The notes under the pieces were generated by a model, which worked only from the letters and a program-made list of their open reading frames with translations, did no database searches and had not been told where the DNA came from. Positions 40,564-49,801 of a stretch of DNA of 64,000 bases are shown here, piece by piece; within the stretch, counting starts at the first letter, position 1; each line of letters opens with the position of its first letter. Made by a program: the position numbers and the translations under genes. Origin of the DNA: Noviherbaspirillum soli (lineage in GTDB: Bacteria > Pseudomonadota > Gammaproteobacteria > Burkholderiales > Burkholderiaceae_D). The stretch covers positions 46,599 to 110,598 of the forward strand of contig NZ_JACYOX010000017.1 in NCBI RefSeq assembly GCF_015352955.1, given 5' to 3'.

Positions 40564-43335
40564 ATGAACAAAACCCTTTTGTTGGTTGATGGCTCGAGCT
40601 ATCTGTACCGCGCGTTCCACGCTTTGCCCGACCTGCGCAACGCGCAGGGCGCGCCGACCGGCGCCATCTACGGCATCATCAACATGCTGCGCCGCCTGCG
40701 CAATGATTACCCGGCAGCATACATTGCCTGTATTTTCGACGCAAAAGGCAAGACCTTCCGCGACGATCTCTACGCCGAGTACAAGGCCAACCGCGCCTCG
40801 ATGCCGGAAGACCTGGCGCGCCAGATCGAGCCGATCCACGAAGCGGTGCGCGCGATGGGCTGGCCCATCCTGATGATCGAAGGGATCGAGGCAGACGATG
40901 TGATCGGCACGCTGTCGGTCGATGCGGTGAAGCATGGCATGAAGGTGGTGGTGTCCACCGGCGACAAGGACCTGGCGCAGCTGGTCAACGAGGACGTCAC
41001 GCTGATCAACACCATGAGTAACGAAACCCTGGACCGCGACGCCGTGGTCGCCAAGTTCGGCGTGCCGCCCGAGCGCATCGTCGACTACCTGTCGCTGGTG
41101 GGCGATACGGTCGACAACGTGCCGGGCGTGTCCAAGGTCGGCCCGAAGACGGCGGCCAAGTGGATCGCGCAGTACGGCTCGCTGGATGGCGTGATCGAAA
41201 ACGCCGCCAAGGTCAGCGGCGCCGTGGGCGAGAACCTGCGCGCCGCGCTCGACTGGCTGCCGCAGGCGCGGGTGCTGGTGACGGTCAAGACCGACTGCGA
41301 CCTGGTCGAGCAGCTGGTGACCTTCCCGGACGACCTGGCGCAAAAGCCGGAAGACAAGGTGGCGCTGCTGGACTTCTTCAAGCGCTACGGTTTCAAGACC
41401 TGGCTGCGCGAGCTCAGCGCCGAGCTGGGCGCCCAGGCTGGCGAAGGGCAGGGCGGCCTGTTCGATGCGCCGGCTTCGGCCGCCGCCGCCGCCGCAGGCA
41501 CCGGCACCAAGGCGCCGGCGCCGCCGGTCCAGACCGTGTATGAAACCGTGATGACCGACGAACAGCTCGACAAATGGCTGGCCATCATCGACGCCGCCGC
41601 GCTGACTTCGCTCGACACCGAGACCACCTCGCTGGAGCCGATGCGGGCCGAGATGGTCGGCATCTCGCTGTGCTGCGAACCCGGCCTGGCGGCCTATATC
41701 CCGCTGGCGCACCGCTACCAGGATGCGCCGCAGCAGCTCGGCCGCGCGCATGTGCTGTCGCGCATGCGCGCCTGGCTGGAAAGCCCGGCCAAGCCCAAGC
41801 TGGGCCAGAACATGAAGTACGACAGCCATATCTTCGCCAACCATGGCATCGCGCTGCGCGGCGTGGTGCATGACACCCTGCTGCAGTCCTATGTGTTCGA
41901 GTCCCACCGCAACCACGACATGGACAGCCTGGCGCTGCGCCACCTGGAGCGCAAGACCATCAGCTTCACCGATGTCTGCGGCAAGGGCGCCTCGCAGATC
42001 TGCTTCGACCAGGTCGCGCTGGACCGCGCCACCGAATACGCGGCCGAGGACGCCGACGTGACGCTGCAGCTGCACCAGGCGATGTGGCCGCATGTGGCCG
42101 AGAGCGAGCAGCTGACCTATATCTATGAAAAGATCGAGCTGCCCACCTCCTTCGTTCTGCAGAAGGTCGAGCGCAACGGCGTGCTGATCGACTGCGAGCT
42201 GCTGGCGACGCAATCGGGCGAACTGGGCCGGCGCATGCTCGAGATCGAGCGCCAGGCCTATGAACTTGCCGGCCAGCCCTTCAACCTGAACTCGCCCAAG
42301 CAGATCGGCGAAATCTTCTTCGACAAGCTGAAGCTGCCGGTGGTGAAGAAGACGCCGTCCGGCACGCCATCGACCGACGAGGAGGTGCTGCAGAAGCTGG
42401 CCGAGGACTATCCGCTGCCCAAGGTGCTGCTGGACTACCGCAGCCTGTCCAAGCTGAAGTCCACCTATACCGACAAGCTGCCCAGGATGCTCAATCCCGA
42501 CACCGGCCGGGTGCATACCAACTATGCGCAGGCGGTGGCGGTGACGGGCCGGCTGTCGTCCAATGAACCGAACCTGCAGAACATTCCGATCCGCACGGCC
42601 GAGGGCCGGCGCATTCGCGAAGCCTTCATCGCGCCGCCCGGCAGCGTGATCGTATCGGCCGACTATTCCCAGATCGAACTGCGCATCATGGCCCATCTGT
42701 CGGAAGACGAGGCGATGCTGCGCGCCTTCGCCGAAGGCGAGGACATCCACCGCGCCACCGCCGCCGAGATCTTCGCGCTGCCGCCGGCCGAGGTCAGCAG
42801 CGAGCAGCGCCGCTACGCCAAGGTGATCAACTTCGGCCTGATCTACGGCATGAGCGCCTTCGGCCTGGCCAGCAACCTGGGCGTGGAGCGGGCCGCGGCG
42901 CAGATGTATATCGAGAAGTACTTCCAGCGTTTCGTGGGCGTGAAGCGCTTCATGGACGAGACCCGCACCCGCGCCAAGCGCGACGGCTATGTGGAAACCG
43001 TGTTCGGCCGCCGCCTGTGGCTGCCCGAAATCAATTCGCCCAACGGCCCGCGCCGCCAGGGCGCCGAGCGCGCCGCGATCAATGCGCCGATGCAGGGCAC
43101 CGCGGCCGACCTGATCAAGCTGTCGATGATCGCGGTGCAGGACTGGCTGGAAGCCGAGAAGATGTCCTCGCTGATGGTCATGCAGGTGCATGACGAACTG
43201 GTGCTGGAAGTGCGCGAGGATGAACTGGAGCGGGTGAAGACGCGGTTGCCGGAACTGATGGCTGGCGTGGCGGTACTGAAAGTGCCGCTGGTGGCCGAAG
43301 TGGGCGTGGGCCCGAACTGGGAACAGGCGCACTGA
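40564..43335 (+). CDS. polA: DNA polymerase I
   Basis: 923 residues. 5' nuclease domain (1-300, VDGSSYLYRAFHALP; DKDLAQLV), an alanine-rich linker (about 305-325), a 3'-5' proofreading domain with intact SLDTETTSLE, and the polymerase domain with motif A DYSQIELRIMAHLS, motif B KVINFGLIYGMSAFGL and motif C QVHDELVLEV. It works in Okazaki fragment maturation and repair. The ATG at 40564 begins the conserved MNKTLLLVDGSSYLYRAF but has no ribosome binding site. The promoter must lie within the divergent LOG gene. Confidence 0.97.
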   Translation: MNKTLLLVDGSSYLYRAFHALPDLRNAQGAPTGAIYGIINMLRRLRNDYPAAYIACIFDAKGKTFRDDLYAEYKANRASMPEDLARQIEPIHEAVRAMGWPILMIEGIEADDVIGTLSVDAVKHGMKVVVSTGDKDLAQLVNEDVTLINTMSNETLDRDAVVAKFGVPPERIVDYLSLVGDTVDNVPGVSKVGPKTAAKWIAQYGSLDGVIENAAKVSGAVGENLRAALDWLPQARVLVTVKTDCDLVEQLVTFPDDLAQKPEDKVALLDFFKRYGFKTWLRELSAELGAQAGEGQGGLFDAPASAAAAAAGTGTKAPAPPVQTVYETVMTDEQLDKWLAIIDAAALTSLDTETTSLEPMRAEMVGISLCCEPGLAAYIPLAHRYQDAPQQLGRAHVLSRMRAWLESPAKPKLGQNMKYDSHIFANHGIALRGVVHDTLLQSYVFESHRNHDMDSLALRHLERKTISFTDVCGKGASQICFDQVALDRATEYAAEDADVTLQLHQAMWPHVAESEQLTYIYEKIELPTSFVLQKVERNGVLIDCELLATQSGELGRRMLEIERQAYELAGQPFNLNSPKQIGEIFFDKLKLPVVKKTPSGTPSTDEEVLQKLAEDYPLPKVLLDYRSLSKLKSTYTDKLPRMLNPDTGRVHTNYAQAVAVTGRLSSNEPNLQNIPIRTAEGRRIREAFIAPPGSVIVSADYSQIELRIMAHLSEDEAMLRAFAEGEDIHRATAAEIFALPPAEVSSEQRRYAKVINFGLIYGMSAFGLASNLGVERAAAQMYIEKYFQRFVGVKRFMDETRTRAKRDGYVETVFGRRLWLPEINSPNGPRRQGAERAAINAPMQGTAADLIKLSMIAVQDWLEAEKMSSLMVMQVHDELVLEVREDELERVKTRLPELMAGVAVLKVPLVAEVGVGPNWEQAH

Positions 43336-43375
43336 AAGCCCGCTGCAGCGATTCGGGATTGCCCATATCATGGCC

Positions 43376-43412
43376 AGCCCTGCCCGCATCCGATGCGGGC
43401 AGGGCTTTTTTC
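43376..43412 (+). terminator. Rho-independent terminator after polA
   Basis: Perfect 15-bp arms AGCCCTGCCCGCATC (43376-43390) and GATGCGGGCAGGGCT (43392-43406) followed by six Ts. In practice the innermost bases form a small loop. Confidence 0.92.
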
Positions 43413-43470
43413 AGTGGCACCCAATCCCATCTTCAATCGCATCACTTCACATTGCACATGGAGCATATCG

Positions 43471-44355
43471 ATGGACCGCATCAAGCAGGAACTGGACAGC
43501 CTCATCCCCGCAACGCCGCTTTCCGGCAGCATGGATCGCCGCGACTTCATCAAAACCGCGCTCGGCACCGGCTTTGCCGCCGCGGTGCTGCCGGTCTGCG
43601 CGCAGACCCAGATCAAGACCGACGCCAGCGGCCTGAAGGCAGGCACGGTCATGGTCAAGGTCAACGGCCAGGACGTGCCGGTGTATCGGGCGCAGCCCGA
43701 GGGCAAGTCCAATCTGCCGGTGGTGCTGGTGATCTCCGAAATCTTCGGCGTGCATGAACACATCGCCGACGTTGCCCGCCGCTTCGCCAGGGAAGGCTAC
43801 CTGGCGCTGGCGCCCGACCTGTACGTGCGCCAGGGCGACCCTGCAGCCTATCCTGCGATTGCCGACCTGATGCGGGAAGTCGTCGCCAAGGTGCCCGACC
43901 AGCAGGTGATGACGGACCTGGACGCGGTGGTGGCCTGGGCCGGCGCCAACGGCGGCGACACGGGCAGGCTGGGCATCACCGGCTTCTGCTGGGGCGGCCG
44001 CATCACCTGGCTCTACAGCGCGCACAATCCGGCGGTCAAGGCGGGCGTGGCCTGGTACGGCCGGCTGGTGGGCGACAAGAACGCCAACCAGCCGCGTCAC
44101 CCGGTCGACATCGCCGGCGAACTGAAGGCGCCGGTGCTGGGCCTGTATGGCGGCAAGGATGCCGGCATCCCGCTGGCGTCGGTCGAACAGATGAAGGCCG
44201 CCCTGGCCGAAGCGGGCAGCAAGTCCACGTTCGTGGTCTATCCCGGTTCCGGGCATGCCTTCCATGCGGATTACCGGCCCAGCTATGTCGAGGCGGATGC
44301 GAAGGATGGCTGGAAGCGCTGCCTGGCATGGCTGCGCCAGCATGGCGTGGCGTAA
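43471..44355 (+). CDS. Dienelactone hydrolase family protein with Tat signal
   Basis: 294 residues. A twin-arginine signal (RRDFIKTALGTG, 23-34) follows a short cytoplasmic lead (MDRIKQELDSLIP). The alpha/beta-hydrolase part has the dienelactone triad: Cys173 in GFCWGG, Asp230 in GGKDAGIP, His262 in GSGHAF, plus Glu90 in SEIFGVHEH. True dienelactone hydrolases open the ring in chlorocatechol breakdown; no catechol genes are nearby, so this periplasmic member may act on another ester. Start 43471 fits the family; the polA terminator precedes it. Confidence 0.88.
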   Translation: MDRIKQELDSLIPATPLSGSMDRRDFIKTALGTGFAAAVLPVCAQTQIKTDASGLKAGTVMVKVNGQDVPVYRAQPEGKSNLPVVLVISEIFGVHEHIADVARRFAREGYLALAPDLYVRQGDPAAYPAIADLMREVVAKVPDQQVMTDLDAVVAWAGANGGDTGRLGITGFCWGGRITWLYSAHNPAVKAGVAWYGRLVGDKNANQPRHPVDIAGELKAPVLGLYGGKDAGIPLASVEQMKAALAEAGSKSTFVVYPGSGHAFHADYRPSYVEADAKDGWKRCLAWLRQHGVA

Positions 44356-44392
44356 GGTGGCTTGGGCGGCTTGAGCGGATCGCGCTGAAGGC

Positions 44393-44429
44393 AGCGGCCG
44401 GGTTTGCCGAATCCCGGCCGCTGTGCTTT
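44393..44429 (+). terminator. Probable terminator after the dienelactone hydrolase gene
   Basis: Perfect 10-bp arms AGCGGCCGGG (44393-44402) and CCCGGCCGCT (44413-44422) with a 10-base loop, then GTGCTTTAATT. The T-run is short and interrupted. A TTG at 44404, the only canonical-type start for the next gene, lies inside this loop. Confidence 0.55.
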
Positions 44430-44460
44430 AATTCCGCGTCTCATCCCGCCGAGGTTCAAA

Positions 44461-45249
44461 ATCAATCCCACGCTGCTCTCGATACTGCTTGCCACCACCA
44501 TTGCTGGTGTCATCAGCATTTCGGCGGCCGCCGTCTTCTCGTTTTCGCTGCTGTCCAAGGTGGTCGACCGCATGGTCAGCCTGTCGGTCGGCATTCTGCT
44601 GTCGACCTCGCTGCTGCATGCGTTGCCCGAGGCATTCGAGTCCAAGGCCGATCCGCATACCCTGTTCGCCACGCTGCTGGCCGGCCTGCTCGGCTTTTTC
44701 CTGCTGGAGAAGATGGCGATCCTGCGCCATTCGCATCATTACGAGGGCGACGGCCACGGCCATGCCCATGGTCACGATGCGCACGAGGCCGGCAAGGCCG
44801 GCTGGATGATCCTGGTCGGCGACGGCCTGCACAACTTCACCGACGGCATCCTGATCGCCGCCGCCTTCCTGGCCGACCCCAAGCTGGGCCTGGTCACCGG
44901 GATCGCCATCATCGCCCATGAAATCCCGCAGGAAATCGGCGACTTCATCGTGCTGCTCAACGCCGGCTTTTCCCGTGCCCGTGCCTATGTCTACAATCTG
45001 CTGTGCAGCCTGATGGCCATCGTCGGCGGGTTGGTGGGTTATTTCACCCTGGAGCGTGGCATGGAGGCGATACCTTATGTGCTGGTGTTCGCTTCATCAG
45101 GCTTCATCTATATCGCCGTCAGCGACCTGATGCCGCAGATGCAGCGGCGGGCGACGGTGCGGGAGACCATACCGCAGGTGCTGCTCATTACGCTGGGCGT
45201 GGGGCTGGTGCTGTTTCTGACCAGTCAGACGCAGATGCATGGACATTGA
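44461..45249 (+). CDS. ZIP family metal transporter
   Basis: 262 residues with eight hydrophobic segments and a histidine-rich cytoplasmic loop (HSHHYEGDGHGHAHGHDAHE). The metal-path motifs GDGLHNFTDGI and AHEIPQEIGDF are intact; ZIP proteins bring Zn2+, Fe2+ or Mn2+ into the cytoplasm. No ATG or GTG starts the gene. The only TTG (44404) sits within the upstream hairpin loop. GAGG at 44451-44454 lies six bases before ATC at 44461, and translation from that codon would give the natural-looking MNPTLLSILLATT. So an ATC start, or a base error at an original ATG, is the best reading. Confidence 0.9.
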   Translation: MNPTLLSILLATTIAGVISISAAAVFSFSLLSKVVDRMVSLSVGILLSTSLLHALPEAFESKADPHTLFATLLAGLLGFFLLEKMAILRHSHHYEGDGHGHAHGHDAHEAGKAGWMILVGDGLHNFTDGILIAAAFLADPKLGLVTGIAIIAHEIPQEIGDFIVLLNAGFSRARAYVYNLLCSLMAIVGGLVGYFTLERGMEAIPYVLVFASSGFIYIAVSDLMPQMQRRATVRETIPQVLLITLGVGLVLFLTSQTQMHGH

Positions 45250-45285
45250 GATGAGGCGACGGCGAGGATGCCAGCCGCGGTCGTA

Positions 45286-45393
45286 GGGTGCAATACCCGA
45301 AGGGCATTGCACCGCGGTCGCACACCGGGATGGCAATTTGCCGGACTTCCTCGATCGACCAATGGTGCAATGCCCCTGTGGGGTAGTGCACCC
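45286..45393. repeat. Dispersed paired-hairpin repeat, copy 2
   Basis: First hairpin 45287-45313 (GGTGCAATACCC / GGGCATTGCACC, loop GAA); second 45364-45392 (GGTGCAATGCCCC / GGGGTAGTGCACC). Read in reverse complement it matches the order of hairpins of the copy at 35128-35237, and one 27-base hairpin differs by a single loop base. Fills most of the gap between the ZIP gene and sseA. Confidence 0.75.
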
Positions 45394-45454
45394 TGCGACC
45401 GACGCTGCACCTTATCCGCTTGAGGCATCGCCGTCACGGCTCGGTCAATCCCCG

Positions 45455-46300
45455 TCAGTCGCCGGTCGCCACCGGCCGCGCTGGATCCGAACACCATTCG
45501 CTCCACGATCCGGGATACAGCGCCGCACCCGGCATGCCCGCCACCTCCAGCGCCAGCAAGTTATGGCAGGCGGTGACGCCCGAGCCGCACTGCATCACCG
45601 ACGATGCCGGCGACGCCACCAGCGCGCCCAGTTCCTGGCGTAGTTGCGCGGACGGCTTGAAGCGGCCGTCGGCCTGCAGGTTGTCCTTGAAGAATCGGTT
45701 CTTCGCGCCCGGGATGTGGCCGCCGACCGGGTCCAGGGTTTCGTTCTCGCCGCGGAAACGGTCCGGCGCGCGCGCATCCAGCACGGTCAGGCCCTGCTGG
45801 TTCAGGATATCGTCTGCGCCCACGCTGCGCACCAGCGCGGCACGGCGCTGCAGGTTGCCGCGGGAGCTTGCCGCCGGCTCGGTCGACAGGGGCATGCCCT
45901 GCGCAGTCCAGGCCGGCAGGCCGCCGTCCAGCACCGCCACGGCCTCATGGCCTGCCCAGCGCAGCATCCACCACAGGCGGGCGGCAAACATGCCGCCCTG
46001 GGCGTCATAGGCAATTACCTGGCTGTCGTCATTGATGCCCCAGCGACGCAGCGTCTCGACGAAGGCATCGGCGTCCGGCAGCGGATGCCGGCCGCGAAAG
46101 ACGCCGCCGGGGCCGCGCGCATGGTCGGCCAGGTCGTGGTCCAGCGAGGCGAAGCGGGCGCCCGGAATGTGGCCGGCGTCATAGGCCTGCCTGCCGGACT
46201 GGGGATTGACCAGGTCGTGCCGGCAGTCCAGCACCACCCAGCCGGCTTGGGTGTACTGCTGCGCCAGGTCGGCGGCGGAAATCAGGGTGGTATAGGCCAT
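45455..46300 (-). CDS. sseA: Sulfurtransferase, SseA/rhodanese type
   Basis: 281 residues, two rhodanese domains. The second has the active-site loop CGSGVTA (Cys near 237), the sequence typical of 3-mercaptopyruvate sulfurtransferases rather than thiosulfate rhodaneses. Moves sulfane sulfur to thiol or cyanide acceptors in the cytoplasm. Last gene of a probable three-gene operon (Rieske oxygenase - DMT carrier - sseA); nine bases separate it from the carrier gene. Confidence 0.92.
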   Translation of the reverse strand: MAYTTLISAADLAQQYTQAGWVVLDCRHDLVNPQSGRQAYDAGHIPGARFASLDHDLADHARGPGGVFRGRHPLPDADAFVETLRRWGINDDSQVIAYDAQGGMFAARLWWMLRWAGHEAVAVLDGGLPAWTAQGMPLSTEPAASSRGNLQRRAALVRSVGADDILNQQGLTVLDARAPDRFRGENETLDPVGGHIPGAKNRFFKDNLQADGRFKPSAQLRQELGALVASPASSVMQCGSGVTACHNLLALEVAGMPGAALYPGSWSEWCSDPARPVATGD

Positions 46301-46309
46301 GCTGGACTC

Positions 46310-47248
46310 CTAGGATTTGGCGGCGACCGGGCTGATGCCGGCTGCCGGGACTGTCGTTGGGGCCGGCGCCCGCCGACCGCGGGAATTGTAGAAGGTGGCG
46401 GCGCTGCCGCTGGCAAGGATGATGGCAATGCCCAGCCAGCCCATCCAGCCCAGCGCATCGCTCCATAGCAGAATGCCCCAGATGCTGGAAAACACGATGC
46501 CGGTGTACTGCAGGTTGGCCGTTACCAGCGGATGACCGAGCCGGTAGGCGCGGGTCATCGCCATCTGCGCCGCCGTGGCGGACAGGCCGACGCCGGCCAG
46601 CAGCAATACACCGTGCGCCGTATGGCCGTGCCAGGCAACCTGGCCGGGTGCGATCCACGGCGTGGCCAGGCTGCCCAGGGCGCCGGCAAGGGCGCCAGTG
46701 ACGGAAAAGTAGAACACCACCCGGTATTCGGGCTCGCCGAGCTGGCCCAGCTTTCTGACCTGCAGATAGGCCAGCGCGCTGATCACGCTCGACGCGAGCG
46801 CCACGCAGGCGGCAAACCACTGGCTGGCCTGCATCGACGGTTGCAGCAGCAGCGTGACGCCGCCAAAGCTGGCCATCACCGCCAGCGCGCAGCCCCATTC
46901 CAGCCGACCCTGGCCGCGCCACCATGCCGCACCCAGCAGGATGGCGGCAAGCCAGATCGGCGCCATGCTGTTCAGGGTCATCGACATGGCCAGCGGCAGC
47001 CGGCCGATCGCATAGAACCACAGCCACAGCGCGGTGACGCCGATCACGCCGCGCGTGGCGTGCGCCCACGGCAACGGCGTGCGCATGCTGTCGCCGCGCA
47101 GCCGGCTCAGCGCCAAGAGCATGGCCGCGCCCATCATGCCGCGGTACATCACGATCTCGGAGGTGGTGTAGAGCTCGGCGGCCAGCTTTACGCAGACGCC
47201 CATGGCGGCAAAGAGAAAGCTGGCCAGCAGCATCCAGAGCGACTGCAT
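46310..47248 (-). CDS. DMT superfamily (EamA) transporter
   Basis: 312 residues with ten hydrophobic segments in two EamA repeats (first 5-140, second 155-290; LWMLLASFLFAAMGVCVKLAAEL opens the first; YRLGHPLVTANLQYTGIVFSSIWGILLWSD is in the second). Substrate unknown; such carriers export metabolites or import nucleobases and amino acids. It lies 17 bases after the Rieske oxygenase gene. Confidence 0.9.
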   Translation of the reverse strand: MQSLWMLLASFLFAAMGVCVKLAAELYTTSEIVMYRGMMGAAMLLALSRLRGDSMRTPLPWAHATRGVIGVTALWLWFYAIGRLPLAMSMTLNSMAPIWLAAILLGAAWWRGQGRLEWGCALAVMASFGGVTLLLQPSMQASQWFAACVALASSVISALAYLQVRKLGQLGEPEYRVVFYFSVTGALAGALGSLATPWIAPGQVAWHGHTAHGVLLLAGVGLSATAAQMAMTRAYRLGHPLVTANLQYTGIVFSSIWGILLWSDALGWMGWLGIAIILASGSAATFYNSRGRRAPAPTTVPAAGISPVAAKS

Positions 47249-47265
47249 GCGTCAGGCCGCCATGT

Positions 47266-48366
47266 TCAGAGCGCGATCTTCGAGCGATACCACTCGTGGA
47301 AATGCTGCATGCCGTCTTCCATCGGCGACTGGTAGGGGCCGACCTCGTTGACGCCGCGATCCACCAGGATGCGGCGGCCGGCGTCCATGCGCTGCGCGAT
47401 CTCGTCGTCCTCGACGCAGGTTTCCATGTAGGCGGCGCGCTCGGCCTCGATGAACTCGCGCTCGAACAGCACGATTTCCTCCGGGTAGTAGAACTCCACC
47501 ACGTTGGTGGTCTTCTGCGGTCCGTTGGGCCAGACGGTGGACACCACCAGCACATGCGGATACCACTCCACCATGATGTTGGGATAGAGCGTGAGCCAGA
47601 TCGCGCCGTGCCTGGGGGCCTCGCCGTTGCGGAATTTGAGCAGCTGCTCCTGCCACTTGCGGTAAGCCGGCGTGCCGGACTTCTTCAGCGCCTGATGCAC
47701 GCCCACGGTCTGCACGCTGTAGCCTTCGCCGAATTCCCAGGTCAGGTCGGAACAGGTGACGAAGCTGCCCAGGCCCGGGTGGAAGGGCTCGACATGGTAA
47801 TCCTCCAGGTACACCTCGATGAAGGACTTCCAGTTGTAGTCGCACTCGTGCACTTCGACGTGGTCCAGCATGTAGCCGGAAAAATCGAGATCCCTGGTGA
47901 CCGACAGGTTTTTCATCATGTCGGCGACGTTGGCGCCGCCGGCTTCGAACAGCAGGCCGTTCCAGTTCTGCAGAGGGGTTTTGGACAGGTTCAGGCAGGG
48001 CGTCTCGCCAAAATGCGGCGCGCCCACCAGGGTGCCCTTCAGGTCGTAGGTCCAGCGATGCAGCGGGCACACGATGTTCCTGGCGTTGCCGCGGCCATTG
48101 AACATCTTGGCCTGGCGATGACGGCAGACATTGGACAGAAGCTCCAGGCCCTGGGCATTGCGCACCAGCATGCGGCCTTCGTTTTCCCAGGCCAGCGTTG
48201 CATAGTCGCCCACCTCGGGCACCATCAATTCGTGGCCGGCATAGCGCGGCCCCTGACGGAACAGATCAGAAATTTCTTTTTTCAGCAGTACTTCGTCGAA
48301 GTAGACGTGGACTGGAAGTTGCGCGTTGGAACGCGCCAGCTTGGCGAGATTAGCCAGATCGGACAT
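47266..48366 (-). CDS. Rieske non-haem iron oxygenase, alpha-subunit type
   Basis: 366 residues. The Rieske cluster ligands are Cys81, His83, Cys100 and His103 (CRHRQAK ... CPLHRW). The mononuclear iron site is in LEDYHVEPFHPG (His191, His196) with a later Asp expected. Family members hydroxylate aromatic rings or oxidise choline/betaine-type amines and need an NAD(P)H reductase, which is not adjacent. The start at 48366 follows a GGGGGGTAGG purine stretch; an in-frame ATG at 48417 is less likely. First gene of the operon with the DMT carrier and sseA; substrate unknown. Confidence 0.88.
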   Translation of the reverse strand: MSDLANLAKLARSNAQLPVHVYFDEVLLKKEISDLFRQGPRYAGHELMVPEVGDYATLAWENEGRMLVRNAQGLELLSNVCRHRQAKMFNGRGNARNIVCPLHRWTYDLKGTLVGAPHFGETPCLNLSKTPLQNWNGLLFEAGGANVADMMKNLSVTRDLDFSGYMLDHVEVHECDYNWKSFIEVYLEDYHVEPFHPGLGSFVTCSDLTWEFGEGYSVQTVGVHQALKKSGTPAYRKWQEQLLKFRNGEAPRHGAIWLTLYPNIMVEWYPHVLVVSTVWPNGPQKTTNVVEFYYPEEIVLFEREFIEAERAAYMETCVEDDEIAQRMDAGRRILVDRGVNEVGPYQSPMEDGMQHFHEWYRSKIAL

Positions 48367-48654
48367 CCCTACCCCCCAAATTAATTTGCACCAACCTAAG
48401 AGAGAAAGAATCCGCAAAAACCTATGTTCAAACGAGATGAAGAGGGAATTTTTGGACAGAACCGTAGATTATACCCTACACGTCGTATCCAGGTCCCGCC
48501 TTGGCGCGGCGCAGTGTTTTGCGCGGAATGGTGGGGGCTTGTGGACAATCGTAACTTCTGTTGCCTGTTTGTTCTAAAATAGCCGGTCCTGAGCAATCCG
48601 CAACCCGCAGGAAGGCCGCCAGCCTTCATTGCCTGCATTCAAAGACGATACCTT

Positions 48655-48912
48655 ATGGCAAGTAAAACTCCCGTCAGCGCGCAGCCCGCTTCGTTCGAAG
48701 ACGCAATGACCGAGCTGGAACAGCTGGTCGAGCGCATGGAAGCCGGCGAACTGCCGCTGGAGGCGTCGGTAGCCGCCTACAAGCGCGGCGCCGAGCTGGT
48801 GAAATTTTGCGCCGGTCAGCTCGACCGGGTGGATGCCCAGGTCAAGGTGCTGGAAGGCGACATGCTCAAACCCTTCGCCAGCGACGACGCAACGCTGGAG
48901 GCGGACGAATGA
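48655..48912 (+). CDS. xseB: Exodeoxyribonuclease VII small subunit
   Basis: 85 residues. The family helix pair FEDAMTELEQLVERMEAGEL and LEASVAAYKRGAELVKFC is clear. It forms the nuclease with XseA, whose gene is elsewhere. The stop overlaps the ispA start by four bases (ATGA), the usual xseB-ispA-dxs operon. Confidence 0.95.
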   Translation: MASKTPVSAQPASFEDAMTELEQLVERMEAGELPLEASVAAYKRGAELVKFCAGQLDRVDAQVKVLEGDMLKPFASDDATLEADE

Positions 48913-49799
48913 GCGCGCTATTGTTCCAAGACTGGATGCGCAACGCGCAATCCGGCATGGAAGACGTGCTGGCGACGCTGCTGCCGCCCGAAACCGCCGC
49001 GCCGGCCCGACTGCACGAGGCAATGCGTTATGCGGTGCTGGATGGCGGCAAGCGGGTGCGTCCGCTGCTGGTGTTCGCCGCCGGCGAACTGCATGACGCC
49101 GACCGCAATGCGCTGGCGCGCGCCGCCGCCGCGGTCGAGATGATCCATGCCTATTCGCTGGTGCATGACGACATGCCCTGCATGGACGACGACGCGCTGC
49201 GCCGCGGCAAGCCGACCGTGCATGTGAAATATGACGAAGCCACCGCATTGCTGGTGGGCGACGCGCTGCAATCGCAGGCCTTCATGGTGCTGTCGGAGGC
49301 GGGGAACGATCCGGCCCGCACGGTGGCGATGATGCGCGTGCTGGCCCAGGCGTCCGGCTCGGCCGGCATGTGCGGCGGCCAGGCGATCGATCTGGCCAGC
49401 GTCGGCATCACCCTGTCGCTGGCCGAGCTGGAACAGATGCACCGGCTGAAAACCGGCGCGCTGCTGCGGGCGTCCGTGATGCTGGGCGCGCTGTGCGGCC
49501 GCATGCCGGATGCGACTGAAACCGCCGCGCTCGACGCCTATGCGGCCGCGGTCGGCCTGGCCTTCCAGGTGGTGGACGACGTGCTCGACGCCACCGCCGA
49601 TTCGCAAACCCTGGGCAAGACCGCCGGCAAGGATGCGGTGGACCACAAGCCGACCTACGTCTCCATTCTTGGTCTGGAGCAGTCGCAGGCGCTGGCGCAA
49701 AAACTGAGGGAGGACGCCCACCGGGCGCTGCTCCCGTTTGGAGACAACGCACGACGGCTGCGCGAACTTGCCGACCTGATCGTGCAGCGGAAAGCATAA
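48909..49799 (+). CDS. ispA: Farnesyl diphosphate synthase (IspA)
   Basis: 296 residues. First aspartate-rich motif DDMPCMD (87-93) and second VVDDVLD bind the Mg-diphosphates; GGKRVRPLL is the early basic site. Condenses IPP with DMAPP/GPP to farnesyl diphosphate for quinones and lipid carriers. Sits between xseB (4-base overlap) and dxs (2-base gap). Confidence 0.96.
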   Translation: MSALLFQDWMRNAQSGMEDVLATLLPPETAAPARLHEAMRYAVLDGGKRVRPLLVFAAGELHDADRNALARAAAAVEMIHAYSLVHDDMPCMDDDALRRGKPTVHVKYDEATALLVGDALQSQAFMVLSEAGNDPARTVAMMRVLAQASGSAGMCGGQAIDLASVGITLSLAELEQMHRLKTGALLRASVMLGALCGRMPDATETAALDAYAAAVGLAFQVVDDVLDATADSQTLGKTAGKDAVDHKPTYVSILGLEQSQALAQKLREDAHRALLPFGDNARRLRELADLIVQRKA

Positions 49800-49801
49800 G
49801 T

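Noticed and set aside
40564..43389. A very long open frame on the minus strand across polA
   Set aside because: It is the antisense of polA and open only because of high GC at third positions. Only its last 245 codons, after 40563, are a real protein (LOG family).
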